Assembly: GCA_016791475.1 (NCBI GenBank)
Contig: JAEUWI010000027.1
Span: forward strand, 1-64,000
Reading direction: 5' to 3'
Origin: Candidatus Hydrogenedentota bacterium
GTDB lineage: Bacteria; Hydrogenedentota; Hydrogenedentia; Hydrogenedentales; JAEUWI01
DNA: 64,000 bases
A model generated the notes under the pieces. It searched no databases. It saw only the letters and a program-made list of their open reading frames with translations, and had not been told where the DNA came from. Position 1 is the stretch's first letter. Each line of letters begins with the position of its first letter. Shown here piece by piece: positions 36,033 to 44,515 of this stretch. The position numbers and the translations under genes are program-made.

Positions 36033-36093
36033 GGCGGGTGACGGAGATCCCCGCAGCTCGGGTGCGATTCGAGCGCGTATTCCGTCATCCGCC
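36033..36093. repeat. Inverted repeat between convergent genes
   Basis: Thirteen bases at 36033-36045 (GGCGGGTGACGGA) match the reverse complement of 36081-36093 with one mismatch, enclosing 35 bases. It lies between the stops of the giant lipoprotein gene and the small converging gene. It may act as a transcription end or another structured element. No T tract follows. Confidence 0.4.
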
Positions 36094-36117
36094 CCGCGTG
36101 GTGGGAACAACCCGCCT

Positions 36118-36426
36118 TCAGTCAGCGGGCGATGCCTTGATTTCGAGGGTGGTCAGGGCGATGGCGCCATCTTCCCCCGCACCAATTCGGATTACGTGGT
36201 GGGTCTCGCCCCGGGCCGTGGTGGCGTTGAGTCGGATAAGGTAGCGGCCGGGGGTGTCCGGCGTGAACCGCACGCGACGGTCATTGGCGCCGTGCAGGGG
36301 TGCTTCGCTGCCGTCCGGCGCGGCGATCAATTCCCAGTTGAAGCGGCCCGACGCTTCGACCGCGACCAGGCCGATGGCGGCGGCGGCGTCGAGTTGCACG
36401 GTCTTGCGAGTGGCAAGCTTAGGCAT
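36118..36426 (-). CDS. Small Ig/PKD-like domain protein
   Basis: A 102-residue protein with no signal peptide. The sequence 'GRFNWELIAAPDGSEAPLHGANDRRVRFTPDTPGRYLIRLNA' has the strand pattern and 'TPDTPGRYLIRL' signature of a PKD or Ig-like beta sandwich, often found in structural or phage-tail-like proteins. Its function is unknown. The start at 36426 (MPKLATRK) is preferred because GGAG lies nine bases upstream; an in-frame ATG at 36486 would add 20 residues, and the frame opens at 36591. Base composition upstream of 36486 is AT-richer and does not look coding. Confidence 0.6.
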   Translation of the reverse strand: MPKLATRKTVQLDAAAAIGLVAVEASGRFNWELIAAPDGSEAPLHGANDRRVRFTPDTPGRYLIRLNATTARGETHHVIRIGAGEDGAIALTTLEIKASPAD

Positions 36427-36684
36427 GGCGGCTACTCCGGGGCGAATGAGGATCGTGTCCAGGTACCAGACGGTATTCGTATTCATCGTATCGGGGTATC
36501 TCTTGGTTTCAGTGACAGCGTGTGCTTGGGCTGTCTCCGGCTGGTTTTTGTGTAGTAGATGGTCTTGTTTAATAAGCAAGAGTCTTGCCAATAGACCTGA
36601 TATTGAGAATCCGGTGTAAGCTGTTTATTTCCAATAGGCAATCGCGCCACAGCACCAGAGAGCGTGGAGTAATAGTGGGCTGAA

Positions 36685-36723
36685 GTCTCCGAATTGAGAC
36701 GGGTTTTGTCTCGAAATAGAGAC
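36685..36723. promoter_or_regulatory. Two tandem GTCTC-N6-GAGAC palindromes
   Basis: GTCTCCGAATTGAGAC at 36685-36700 and GTCTCGAAATAGAGAC at 36708-36723 share the same 5-6-5 dyad and are 23 bases apart centre to centre, about two helical turns. They lie in the 432-base gap between a minus-strand gene (36426) and a plus-strand gene (36859). Repeated dyads at helical spacing are typical of operator or enhancer sites for a dimeric regulator. No convincing promoter was found beside them; a TTGACG at about 36793 lacks a good -10. Confidence 0.5.
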
Positions 36724-36858
36724 CGTAAGCGCGGAGAACGTGGGGAGTATGGTGATGCCGGGTGCGGGCTGGGGCGTCTGAAGCCCGTTTCTTGACGCGC
36801 CACGCCCTCGTAGATTAGCGTGATGCCAACCGATGCAAGCAACAGGAGCGTCACCACC

Positions 36859-37587
36859 ATGGACATGGAAGAAGTAAACCGAGTAATCCGCAACGCCTTT
36901 CCGGATGGACGGGTGACCGGCGGTTATTACTACGACGGAGATTCCTACTACGACGGAATTGGCGACGAGGTCCGTGCCGCGCTGATGGGTGTTGACCCGG
37001 CGGTCCATGTGCACCATCGTCCGCCCCAGGAGATGGTGGTGTGGGATGAGGAAGGTGAGCCGGACGACGAAAATCTCTGGCCGGACGATCCGCGGAGCTA
37101 CGACATAGTATTCCTCAGTCCCGATGGCAAAGTCTTTGAGTTCGACGGCACCTTCGAGGAGGACGGGTGGGACGAGGAGAAGGAAGACTTTGTGCCCGTG
37201 ACCGTTCCCATGACGGGCCGCGTGGGCTATATCGTCGGCATTTCCATGATCGCGCCCTTCGCCGCCGTGCAGCGCGGCTTTCTCTACGTCTCCGAAGACG
37301 GGCCATCCTCCCCCGACATCGTGTTTGGCCGCGAACGAGACGAAGTAGAAGACGAAGGCTCGCCCTTCGACGATCCCGAGTTTCTCACGCCCGAAGCCGC
37401 CGCGACGCTGAAGGCTTTCGAGGAAAAAATACACGCTGTGCTGGCCTCCTTCAGAATCCATGTGCTGACCGAAGCCGAGCTGAACGAGCCGATCCCCGGC
37501 CTCGCGCCCGACGCGGAAATAGAGCGCGTCACAAAAGCGGAATACGCGACGGTGGGGGACGCGCTGTTCTTCACGGTGTACGAGTGA
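36859..37587 (+). CDS. Hypothetical acidic cytoplasmic protein
   Basis: A 242-residue protein with no signal peptide or membrane segment and many Asp/Glu residues (for example 'EGEPDDENLWPDDPRSYDIVFLSPDGK'). Predicted as mixed alpha/beta with a long helix near residues 190-210 (TPEAAATLKAFEEKIHAVL). I recognise no family; the overall look recalls SMI1/SUKH-type or other immunity-like proteins, but no motif proves this. The ATG at 36859 has AGGAG ten bases upstream; an in-frame ATG at 36820 is the alternative. A pair of tandem palindromes lies about 135 bases upstream, and a tiny ORF follows 12 bases after the stop. Confidence 0.7.
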   Translation: MDMEEVNRVIRNAFPDGRVTGGYYYDGDSYYDGIGDEVRAALMGVDPAVHVHHRPPQEMVVWDEEGEPDDENLWPDDPRSYDIVFLSPDGKVFEFDGTFEEDGWDEEKEDFVPVTVPMTGRVGYIVGISMIAPFAAVQRGFLYVSEDGPSSPDIVFGRERDEVEDEGSPFDDPEFLTPEAAATLKAFEEKIHAVLASFRIHVLTEAELNEPIPGLAPDAEIERVTKAEYATVGDALFFTVYE

Positions 37588-37599
37588 GGCGCATGGGCT

Positions 37600-37728
37600 A
37601 TGGAAAAACGCCTCCACGCCCGCGCCAACGCCAACCACTGGGCCGCGAGCATCTGTGTCCTCGGCGGACTCTTTCCGGCCATTGGAGCGGCGTGGTTACC
37701 GATCACAACCACCCTCCGAAAGTTTTAA
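37600..37728 (+). CDS. 42-residue ORF, possible truncated membrane protein
   Basis: ATG at 37600 opens 42 codons to TAA at 37726-37728. The product has a basic N-terminus and one hydrophobic stretch (about residues 14-34, ASICVLGGLFPAIGAAWLPI). It begins 12 bases after the hypothetical gene, where GTGAGG could serve as a ribosome binding site. GC-rich coding character ends exactly where AT-richer sequence starts. It could be the 5' remnant of a longer gene cut by arrival of the neighbouring island, or a real small protein. Confidence is low. Confidence 0.3.
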   Translation: MEKRLHARANANHWAASICVLGGLFPAIGAAWLPITTTLRKF

Positions 37729-37897
37729 CTGAAAAAGTCCTACACCGGGTCCCTCTAATATTAAGAACGTCACGGAGAAGATTTTCCTCCGGGGTGCGTA
37801 GAGGCCATTTTGATGTAGGTTCGCCGAGTCAAGAAGCTTCGCGTCAGGGGATACTTTCAACAGGTTACTTTCCACATACGCTTCAACCTGAAGAAAT

Positions 37898-40800
37898 TTA
37901 GTCAATTGACAAGTCGGTCCCACGCATCTTACTTGCCTCTACTTCGCAAATTGCTATCAGCTCCTTCGTTCTCTCCGCCATTTCGACTGCACGCGGGCCG
38001 TAATCCTCGAAATCGCGCAAAGCAGCCTTGGCATAGATCAAAGATTCCGAAAATCTTCCGGCACTACCAAAGTCTAGCGCAATGTTGAATCGAGCCGATG
38101 CAGTATCGAATTGGACTCCACGTAATTCTTCATAGCGGAGACACTTGAGATGGTGCTCCAGAGCCATGTTGAATTGGCCAGCGCGTCTATAAAGGTTTCC
38201 GAGCTGTCCGTGGGTGAGTCCAAACATGTTGATGTCGTCACTAGGTATCGTTCGTAGTACTTGTTCGTAATAGCCTAGTGCCTTCTCAAAGTGCTCGACT
38301 AGTTCCGCTTCTGGACGGCTTGAGAGAAGGCCCTCTTCAAAACGACTCGAGGAAACTTTTCCCAATTCTGCCATGCATCTGGCCTTCCCCAATAGATCCT
38401 GGCTATGATGCATGGCGAGACTTGCTAGGTAATATTTTTCGGCACTGTTCAAGTCCTTCAGAGATGAAACTTCTGTGTAGGCGCGCCCCAGATTGTATGC
38501 GATGATTGCGGCGCTAGGTGCATCTCCAATTAGCTTTGATAGTCTCATTCCCTCATCGTAGAACTCGATACACTGGGACTTACCTTGAGCACGTTGTGTG
38601 TGGCCAGCCTGTTGCAGCGCTACGGAGAGAGAGCGAATGAGATGTCGGTCATTGTTGTTAAGCTTCTTTTGCTTTTTCGAAAGAGAGTTCTTCGCGCGAT
38701 CTCTCGTCCAATTGATCCAAAGCACCTCCAGCCGCTCCGCCTCCATCCAATCTCTTGATTCCTCAGCCAGCGAGATTCTATACCCAGCGACAAATAACCA
38801 TTCGGCATCTCTTCCGGGCAACGGCCCGCCGGTATTGGAATCTATAAAATATTGGGTGATCTCCCCGACCAAATACCTCCATTTTTTCGATTGTCCAGTG
38901 TACTGACAAAGAGTCCACAGACCCTGCATAGTGCCCACGAGTGGACTCCACCACTCATTCGCACGTGCGAGCTCTCGTGCATGAAGGAAATTGGCCTCCT
39001 CGGCGGCAAGAAGTTCAAGTACTATTCGATTGCCATTTCCGAACTGGTTGTGATAAGAATGGCCCATTGTTCCTATCGCCATCGTGAAAGATCTCTTGGT
39101 GGCTAACGGATCAGAATATTGCGAATTGTATAGAGGCTTTAAGTACCACGGGAATGCAGGATGAATTGAGTATCTGCCATTCCCCAAGGGGGCGAGCACA
39201 CCACAATTGGCAACACGATCTAGAAGTTCCTTGCAGTATTCTTCCGTTACCCCTTTTATTGAGTCTATACAAAATGCAGAGTCGACACGGCCCATGTCCA
39301 CAAGTACTCTAACAAAAACGCAACCTTGGAATATGTGAAGTAAAGCGATTTGCTTTCTCTCTAAGTCCGTAAACGAGTACCTGAAACTGTAGTCAAGCGA
39401 ACGGCCAAGCGACGTTGAGAGGCCCTCGAACTCCTCATCTGTGAAATCGGCTTCGCCCGCACGAAGTTGCGCAACTAACAATTCAATATCTGATCTCTGC
39501 ACTAAATTGTCGGCCAAGACCTGATTCACCAGAACAGTGATTGTAAGAGGATTTCCATCCGAAAAATCGAGAAGTGGTCGCCAGTCGTTAACATCGGCGA
39601 TCTGGTGTCCTCGTCTCTCTGACAACGCTTTGGTAAGTTGAATTCGCTCCCTCATCGGCATCTTGGGGAGGGCAATGCGTTGCGGCAGGTTACCCAGGAG
39701 CAACCATTCCTTCCGGCGCGATGTGAGTAGAAGCTTTACAGATGTTTCATTCGCCTCCCGTAGAAAATCGGCAATCTCCTTCCGCTCATTTAAGGTCCAG
39801 GGCGTGTCGGATTCATCAGGAAATCCAGTAATAGGCTGGATGTTGTCCCAAATCCATAGAATCGGGACTCGTTCAAGAAATCGAAGAACAATTCGGCTCA
39901 TGTCTCGAACGTCGCTAACCGCGTCCCAATTGACCTTGCTTTTCTCCAATTCCGTCCGAAATACCTCGCCAAAATGGTCCAACACACTACGCAGTGTAAT
40001 ATGGGTATCAAAGGAGCTGAACAAAACTCTCCCCGCTTTAATGCCACCGGTTCTGGAATACCATCGGGCGAATTCAGCGGCTACGGCAGTCTTTCCGCTT
40101 CCCACGTACGCGTGAAGTAACACGATGGATTCCGTGTCAAATGCACGATCAAGGGCCAAGAGAGTCTCATCACGCCCGAGAAACCCCGCATCAGGCGGAT
40201 TGGGTAGTTGGGGATCGAAACATGCAGTTGCATCTAAGTCGTTTGAAACATGCAAGTCCGTGTCAGCACCATTCGATTTCGGGAGCATGTAAACTGGAAC
40301 CCGCTCATAAACGATCGGGACGGACCAATCCTGCAGAGGGGTGGGTGAGAATGCGATAGCGCGCATCGGATCTGAATGCAGCTTTCCTCTTCCACGAGAC
40401 ACCGCTTCACCCAGCCCAGAGCCCTGTATAAGGGCACTATAGAGGTCAGTCATAAAGTGAGCTGCAGTTACAACGTAGACGTTATAGCGCATGGCTACGA
40501 CACCAGTGACTCCTTGATCCACTGCCTCCTGCGCAAGTGAGCCGAAGGCAAGTACGCTTCCCTGTGTGTCGCTCCCGTCGCCAACGGAGTCGTTAGGTAA
40601 CTCCCTTGGTTGCGCGTGCGCTGATCTGCATGCGTTCAGGACTAGAATCGAAACATTTGAATCCGCCAATAGTCGACCAAGAGACGTTCCGTCTATCAAT
40701 TCCCTATTATCCAACCGCTCTGGTTTCTCAAAGCATATGTAACCTCGCGCGCGGTGGGGTAGTCCGCACGCATCGGCGGGATGCATACCAGCGGACTGCT

Positions 40801-41533
40801 CTGAGTCATCCAAGAAAATTCCGTGCCCATCGAAATGAACAATGCGATAGGGAAAGCCGTTCTGCTTGGCCTGTCGTACCGTAAGTTCGAGCTGACGAAA
40901 CGTAGGAGGACGTAGCACGTCGAACTGTAAACGCGGAGAGTAACTCTCTCCGAGCCCCTTCATAATTTGAATGGCGACCGAACGGAAGGGGACATCGTTC
41001 TCGCGTTTCGGACGGCAAATGACAAGTAAGACGCGAAATCGTTCATCTCTAGCTTCCGCTCCCGTATCCTGCGTGCCAGCAATAGATTCTGGGCGGGAGC
41101 GAACGAACGCTAAGGCTGTCAGCGCGACGTACTCGCCTCTCTTCGGGTCACGAATGAGTTCCCAAGGAATCGACATTGCCTCTTCATCTGATTCAACAAT
41201 TTGGACGCGCGTGGCATTGATTGTGTTCTGAACCTCCATCCAGAGTTCGCGCGAAAAATCATCGAATCCAAAAATTGCATTGAATAACATTTCGCCGATA
41301 GCTTCTATACGTGCTTCAATGCGCTCTGCTACTCTGGGAGCGGGATCCTGTGGATATTCAAGAAACTCCTCAAGATACCATCGAATATCCTCGCGATCCT
41401 GAGTAGTCAACGCGAAGTTGAACCGGGATGTGACCTCACGTTTTGCTGCGCCATCTACTTCAAACTCGATCTCCACCAGTCTCCCAGGACTGGCTTCATT
41501 CCCCTTGAAATGCGTTATTCTTAGCGATTGCAC
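37898..41533 (-). CDS. CHAT caspase-like protease fused to STAND/NB-ARC-type NTPase and TPR repeats
   Basis: A 1211-residue protein with bacterial NLR-like architecture. Residues about 60-420 form a CHAT domain of the caspase clan: catalytic His237 in 'IVHFDGHG' and Cys302 in 'ILVLNACRSA', with 'GSLAQEAVDQGVTGVVAMRYNV' near the end. A STAND ATPase follows: FLGRDE at its start, Walker A GSGKT with Lys481, Walker B 'PILWIWD' with Asp563, 'LLLTSRRK' sensor region and 'DFSDGNPLTITVLVNQ'. The C-terminal third is helical, with TPR units about 1010-1190. Family knowledge: STAND domains oligomerise after sensing a trigger and switch on a fused effector. A defence or cell-death role is inference. The GTG at 41533 has a G-rich ribosome binding site seven bases upstream; ATG 41593 is the alternative. 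The gene is AT-richer than its neighbours and stands alone. Confidence 0.85.
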   Translation of the reverse strand: MQSLRITHFKGNEASPGRLVEIEFEVDGAAKREVTSRFNFALTTQDREDIRWYLEEFLEYPQDPAPRVAERIEARIEAIGEMLFNAIFGFDDFSRELWMEVQNTINATRVQIVESDEEAMSIPWELIRDPKRGEYVALTALAFVRSRPESIAGTQDTGAEARDERFRVLLVICRPKRENDVPFRSVAIQIMKGLGESYSPRLQFDVLRPPTFRQLELTVRQAKQNGFPYRIVHFDGHGIFLDDSEQSAGMHPADACGLPHRARGYICFEKPERLDNRELIDGTSLGRLLADSNVSILVLNACRSAHAQPRELPNDSVGDGSDTQGSVLAFGSLAQEAVDQGVTGVVAMRYNVYVVTAAHFMTDLYSALIQGSGLGEAVSRGRGKLHSDPMRAIAFSPTPLQDWSVPIVYERVPVYMLPKSNGADTDLHVSNDLDATACFDPQLPNPPDAGFLGRDETLLALDRAFDTESIVLLHAYVGSGKTAVAAEFARWYSRTGGIKAGRVLFSSFDTHITLRSVLDHFGEVFRTELEKSKVNWDAVSDVRDMSRIVLRFLERVPILWIWDNIQPITGFPDESDTPWTLNERKEIADFLREANETSVKLLLTSRRKEWLLLGNLPQRIALPKMPMRERIQLTKALSERRGHQIADVNDWRPLLDFSDGNPLTITVLVNQVLADNLVQRSDIELLVAQLRAGEADFTDEEFEGLSTSLGRSLDYSFRYSFTDLERKQIALLHIFQGCVFVRVLVDMGRVDSAFCIDSIKGVTEEYCKELLDRVANCGVLAPLGNGRYSIHPAFPWYLKPLYNSQYSDPLATKRSFTMAIGTMGHSYHNQFGNGNRIVLELLAAEEANFLHARELARANEWWSPLVGTMQGLWTLCQYTGQSKKWRYLVGEITQYFIDSNTGGPLPGRDAEWLFVAGYRISLAEESRDWMEAERLEVLWINWTRDRAKNSLSKKQKKLNNNDRHLIRSLSVALQQAGHTQRAQGKSQCIEFYDEGMRLSKLIGDAPSAAIIAYNLGRAYTEVSSLKDLNSAEKYYLASLAMHHSQDLLGKARCMAELGKVSSSRFEEGLLSSRPEAELVEHFEKALGYYEQVLRTIPSDDINMFGLTHGQLGNLYRRAGQFNMALEHHLKCLRYEELRGVQFDTASARFNIALDFGSAGRFSESLIYAKAALRDFEDYGPRAVEMAERTKELIAICEVEASKMRGTDLSID

Positions 41534-41968
41534 TGGGAATCCCCCCACTCGAGGTTGAGTACAATGTCCAAAACCATTTACCGATGTCAGCATCGCATGC
41601 TATCACATCCGCTCATGGTGGCTGCTCCGAAGCTGGCATCTATTTCACCCGAATATCCATGTCGCCATTCCATTCGGTAATGCAGACTGAAACGACTAAG
41701 CACGGTAAAAATCGATCTACGACGAAGCTGCGAACGAGAAGCGCGTCGGTGGGGTCGTGGATGCTGTGGACGCAAATCGCAGGAATTCATATGCGATGAC
41801 TTTGAAAACGACTATGGTATCGCTGCTGATCGAGTGCGCCCCGTTCGCAGCGCAGGCCGCGCACGGTACCGCATTCGCCCCAATTACGAGCCAATCCTTT
41901 TACGTCAATTGTTCATCGCAGACGATGGACAAGCACCAGCCCAAGCTTTGATTCATGGATCGGCGCGG
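41534..41968. other. Gene-poor gap beside the CHAT/STAND gene
   Basis: This gap separates the start of the CHAT/STAND gene from the stop of the next minus-strand gene. Composition changes from AT-richer to GC-richer towards 41850. No convincing ORF, hairpin or promoter was found. Short fragments in two plus-strand frames (about 41720-41800 and 41805-41950) look coding-like and could be decayed gene remains, but I cannot name them. Confidence 0.4.
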
Positions 41969-42709
41969 TTAACACCAACCCACGGCATTCCATCGGGCCA
42001 CCAGTCCGACGAGTTCGCCTTCTTTTGCGGCGGAGGAAAGAAACAGGGCCAGCTCGGTGTCGATGTAGAACGAACTGAGGTTGTACAGCAGATCCAGCTT
42101 TCCATCGCGATCCAAGTCGCCTGCCCAGAGCAGCTCAGGTCCCTCGAGAGCCCTCAAGACGGGAAGAGATGCGATAACTTGAGTCGTGGTCTCCTTTTCC
42201 ACTCGGCGGTTCAATCGAAGTTTATAGTCCACGCCGTCTATGGACCCGAAGCGTGGGTGGTGCTTGCGCGCCTCTCGACCTTCCGCAGAAATGGACAGGA
42301 TTTCCTTCGGCGCTCCGACCCACGGCAACGTAATGGAGTTTCCAGGGGCGATGTAGCCCCAGTTCTTCTCAGGTTTCAGCGACTTCAGCGGTCCGGCGAC
42401 CGAGGACATGAGACCGCGAATCAGAGGAATATCCTCAACCTTTCCGGGAACCGTAATCAGGGTCGCAGTCTTGCGCGTGTCTCCGTCCGCGAGGGGATCG
42501 ACGACCGCCTCCACGCGCACCCGCACGGGCTGGAAGGTATAGCCTTCGCCCTCCGGGAAAATGCCCCACCAGTCCCCGCCGCCTCGCACCGGGTCGGCCG
42601 CATTGTGAAGTCCGGAAAGGGCGAGGTGGACACCGTCCCCCGCCCCGGCACCACACGCCGCGACTATACTCAGGATCCCGACCAATATTCTATCGCGAAA
42701 CTCCGCCAT
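41969..42709 (-). CDS. Hypothetical lipoprotein with an FG-GAP-like segment
   Basis: A 246-residue exported protein. The N-terminus (basic, then ILVGILSIVAAC) fits a lipoprotein signal with Cys19, and GGGAGG lies directly upstream of the ATG. The centre has alternating strands and 'APGNSITLPWVGAPKEIL'. Near the C-terminus 'LLWAGDLDRDGKLDLLYNLSS' matches the calcium-binding loop of FG-GAP/VCBS repeats, the same element seen in other secreted proteins of this window. Only one repeat is present. Function unknown. It is divergent from the sulfatase at 42938 and may share its intergenic control region. Confidence 0.75.
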   Translation of the reverse strand: MAEFRDRILVGILSIVAACGAGAGDGVHLALSGLHNAADPVRGGGDWWGIFPEGEGYTFQPVRVRVEAVVDPLADGDTRKTATLITVPGKVEDIPLIRGLMSSVAGPLKSLKPEKNWGYIAPGNSITLPWVGAPKEILSISAEGREARKHHPRFGSIDGVDYKLRLNRRVEKETTTQVIASLPVLRALEGPELLWAGDLDRDGKLDLLYNLSSFYIDTELALFLSSAAKEGELVGLVARWNAVGWC

Positions 42710-42937
42710 GACTGTGCCTCCCTATTGCTTCATACCCCGACCGAGGCGGCCCGGGAAGGCCCCATTGCCGCGCTTGCGATCCGTACTCCATCATGCAGTA
42801 AAATCCGGCATCTGTCCAGAAGGTTCCCGGATACTTCCACCCGCTGCTCCCGACCTTGCGACCTGTCCCCCTGAAGCGCCGGAAACGGAGCCGCGACCAA
42901 ACGTTGATGGCGTCCGTTCAACAAGGAGTATTGCCCG

Positions 42938-44515
42938 ATGTCCTTCCGATCCCTCACCGTGCTTGCGGCCCTGATTCTGGCGGGCCTTTCCGTCCAGGGC
43001 GAGTCCCGTCCCAACATCGTGGTCATCCTGGCGGATGATCTCGGCTTTTCCGATCTGGGTTGCTACGGCAGCGAAATCGCCACGCCGCGCCTGGATTCTC
43101 TGGCGCAGGGCGGGCTGCGCTTCACCCAGTTCTATAACACAGCCAAATGCCATTCCTCCCGCGTGTCCCTGATGACGGGGCTCTACTGCGATCAGGCCGG
43201 GGCGGAGTCCCTGAGCCGGGGCGCGACGATGGCGGAAGTGCTACAGGCGGCGGGCTACGCCACGGGCATGGTGGGGAAGTGGCACCTGGACAAGCAGCCG
43301 ACGGATTTCGGCTTTCAGCGTTACTGGGGGCACCTCTCCGGCGCGACGGACTATTTCGCGGGCGACAAGACCTTTCGGCTCAATGGGGAAGTGTGGCCCG
43401 TGCCCGAGACCGTGAAGGGACGGCCCTTCTACACGACCCACGCGGTGGCGGACTTTGCGAATGACTTTGTGGACGAGATGGCGGCGGACGGCAAGCCCTT
43501 TTTCCTTTATGCCGCGTTCAACGCGCCCCACTATCCGCTTCAGGCCCCCGAGGATAAGGTGAAAGCCCAGGACGGGCGCTACGATGCGGGCTGGGATGTC
43601 CTGCGCGTGAAGCGGCACGAGCGCCAGGTAGCCTCGGGCCTCCTTCCCGCGAAGTTGGCGCTGAGCCCGCGCCCGGATCATATCCCGGCGTGGGACTCAT
43701 TGAGCGACGCTGATCGCCAGTGGGAGGCGGACCGCATGGAGGTCTTCGCGGCGATGGTGGGCGAACTGGACGCGAGCGTGGGCCGGATCGTGGACCATCT
43801 CCAGGAGAAGGGGCTGCTGGAGAACACGCTGATCCTCTTCATGGCGGACAATGGCGCATGCCCCTTCGAGCGGACCACGGGGCGCTTCATGAAGCCGTGG
43901 GAGCCGGGATCACACTGGACCTACGACGCGAGCTGGGCGCACCTGGGCAACACGCCTTTCCGGCTCTACAAGCAGAACCAGCACGAAGGCGGCATTGCGT
44001 CCCCCCTCATCGCCCACTGGCCCGCAGGTCTGAAGATGGCGCCGGGCGGCACGACGGATCAGCCGGGCCACCTGATCGATGTGATGGCGACCGTGTTGGA
44101 ATTGGGTGGCGCGAACTACCCGACGCAAGTTGGGACACGCATCATCGACCCGCTTCAGGGCCAATCCCTCGCGCCCATCTTTCGCGGCGAGACACGCACG
44201 CCCCACGAGGCGCTCTATTTCCACTTCGGCAACGACCGCGCCCTGCGCATGGGGCCGTGGAAACTGGTGTCGGCGAAACTGGGCAAGTGGGAACTCTACA
44301 ACCTCGATGAGGACCGAACGGAACTGCACGATCTCGCGGCGGAGGAACCGGAGCGGGTGGAATCTATGAAGGCGGCCTGGTTTAAGACGGCGAGAGAGGT
44401 GGACCGACTAAATGACGACAAACTCAAACCCGCCGGAGATACAATCACCCCGCTGATGTTCCGAAAGGACACCAGCTCGGGCGCGGCGGAAAAAGGTGGC
44501 GGCGGCGCGGAGTAG
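42938..44515 (+). CDS. Secreted sulfatase (arylsulfatase family)
   Basis: A 525-residue periplasmic or secreted enzyme that hydrolyses sulfate esters. A signal peptide (residues 1-22) precedes 'RPNIVVILADDLGFSDLGCYG', where the Asp pair binds calcium. The formylglycine site reads CHSSR (residues 69-73), with Ser where most enzymes have Pro. 'GMVGKWHLD' supplies the conserved Lys and His, 'FFLYAAFNAPHYPLQAP' and 'ILFMADNG' the remaining metal and sulfate ligands. The C-terminal subdomain is complete ('WELYNLDEDRTELHDLA'). AAGGAG at 42923-42928 supports the start. Substrate is unknown but probably a sulfated polysaccharide. Confidence 0.9.
   Translation: MSFRSLTVLAALILAGLSVQGESRPNIVVILADDLGFSDLGCYGSEIATPRLDSLAQGGLRFTQFYNTAKCHSSRVSLMTGLYCDQAGAESLSRGATMAEVLQAAGYATGMVGKWHLDKQPTDFGFQRYWGHLSGATDYFAGDKTFRLNGEVWPVPETVKGRPFYTTHAVADFANDFVDEMAADGKPFFLYAAFNAPHYPLQAPEDKVKAQDGRYDAGWDVLRVKRHERQVASGLLPAKLALSPRPDHIPAWDSLSDADRQWEADRMEVFAAMVGELDASVGRIVDHLQEKGLLENTLILFMADNGACPFERTTGRFMKPWEPGSHWTYDASWAHLGNTPFRLYKQNQHEGGIASPLIAHWPAGLKMAPGGTTDQPGHLIDVMATVLELGGANYPTQVGTRIIDPLQGQSLAPIFRGETRTPHEALYFHFGNDRALRMGPWKLVSAKLGKWELYNLDEDRTELHDLAAEEPERVESMKAAWFKTAREVDRLNDDKLKPAGDTITPLMFRKDTSSGAAEKGGGGAE

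Noticed and set aside
35940-36117. Possible cobalamin or other riboswitch between the giant lipoprotein gene and the small Ig-like gene
   Set aside because: The GC-rich paired segments first suggested one, but the gap lies between convergent genes, has no B12-box-like sequence and is not upstream of any start.
37898-41593. CHAT gene as part of a type III-E CRISPR (Craspase) system
   Set aside because: No gRAMP/Cas7-11 gene, Cas genes or repeats are present. The protein instead carries its own STAND and TPR regions.
41834-42874. A 346-codon plus-strand open frame across the lipoprotein gene
   Set aside because: It is antisense to the minus-strand lipoprotein that has a clear signal peptide and GGGAGG ribosome binding site.
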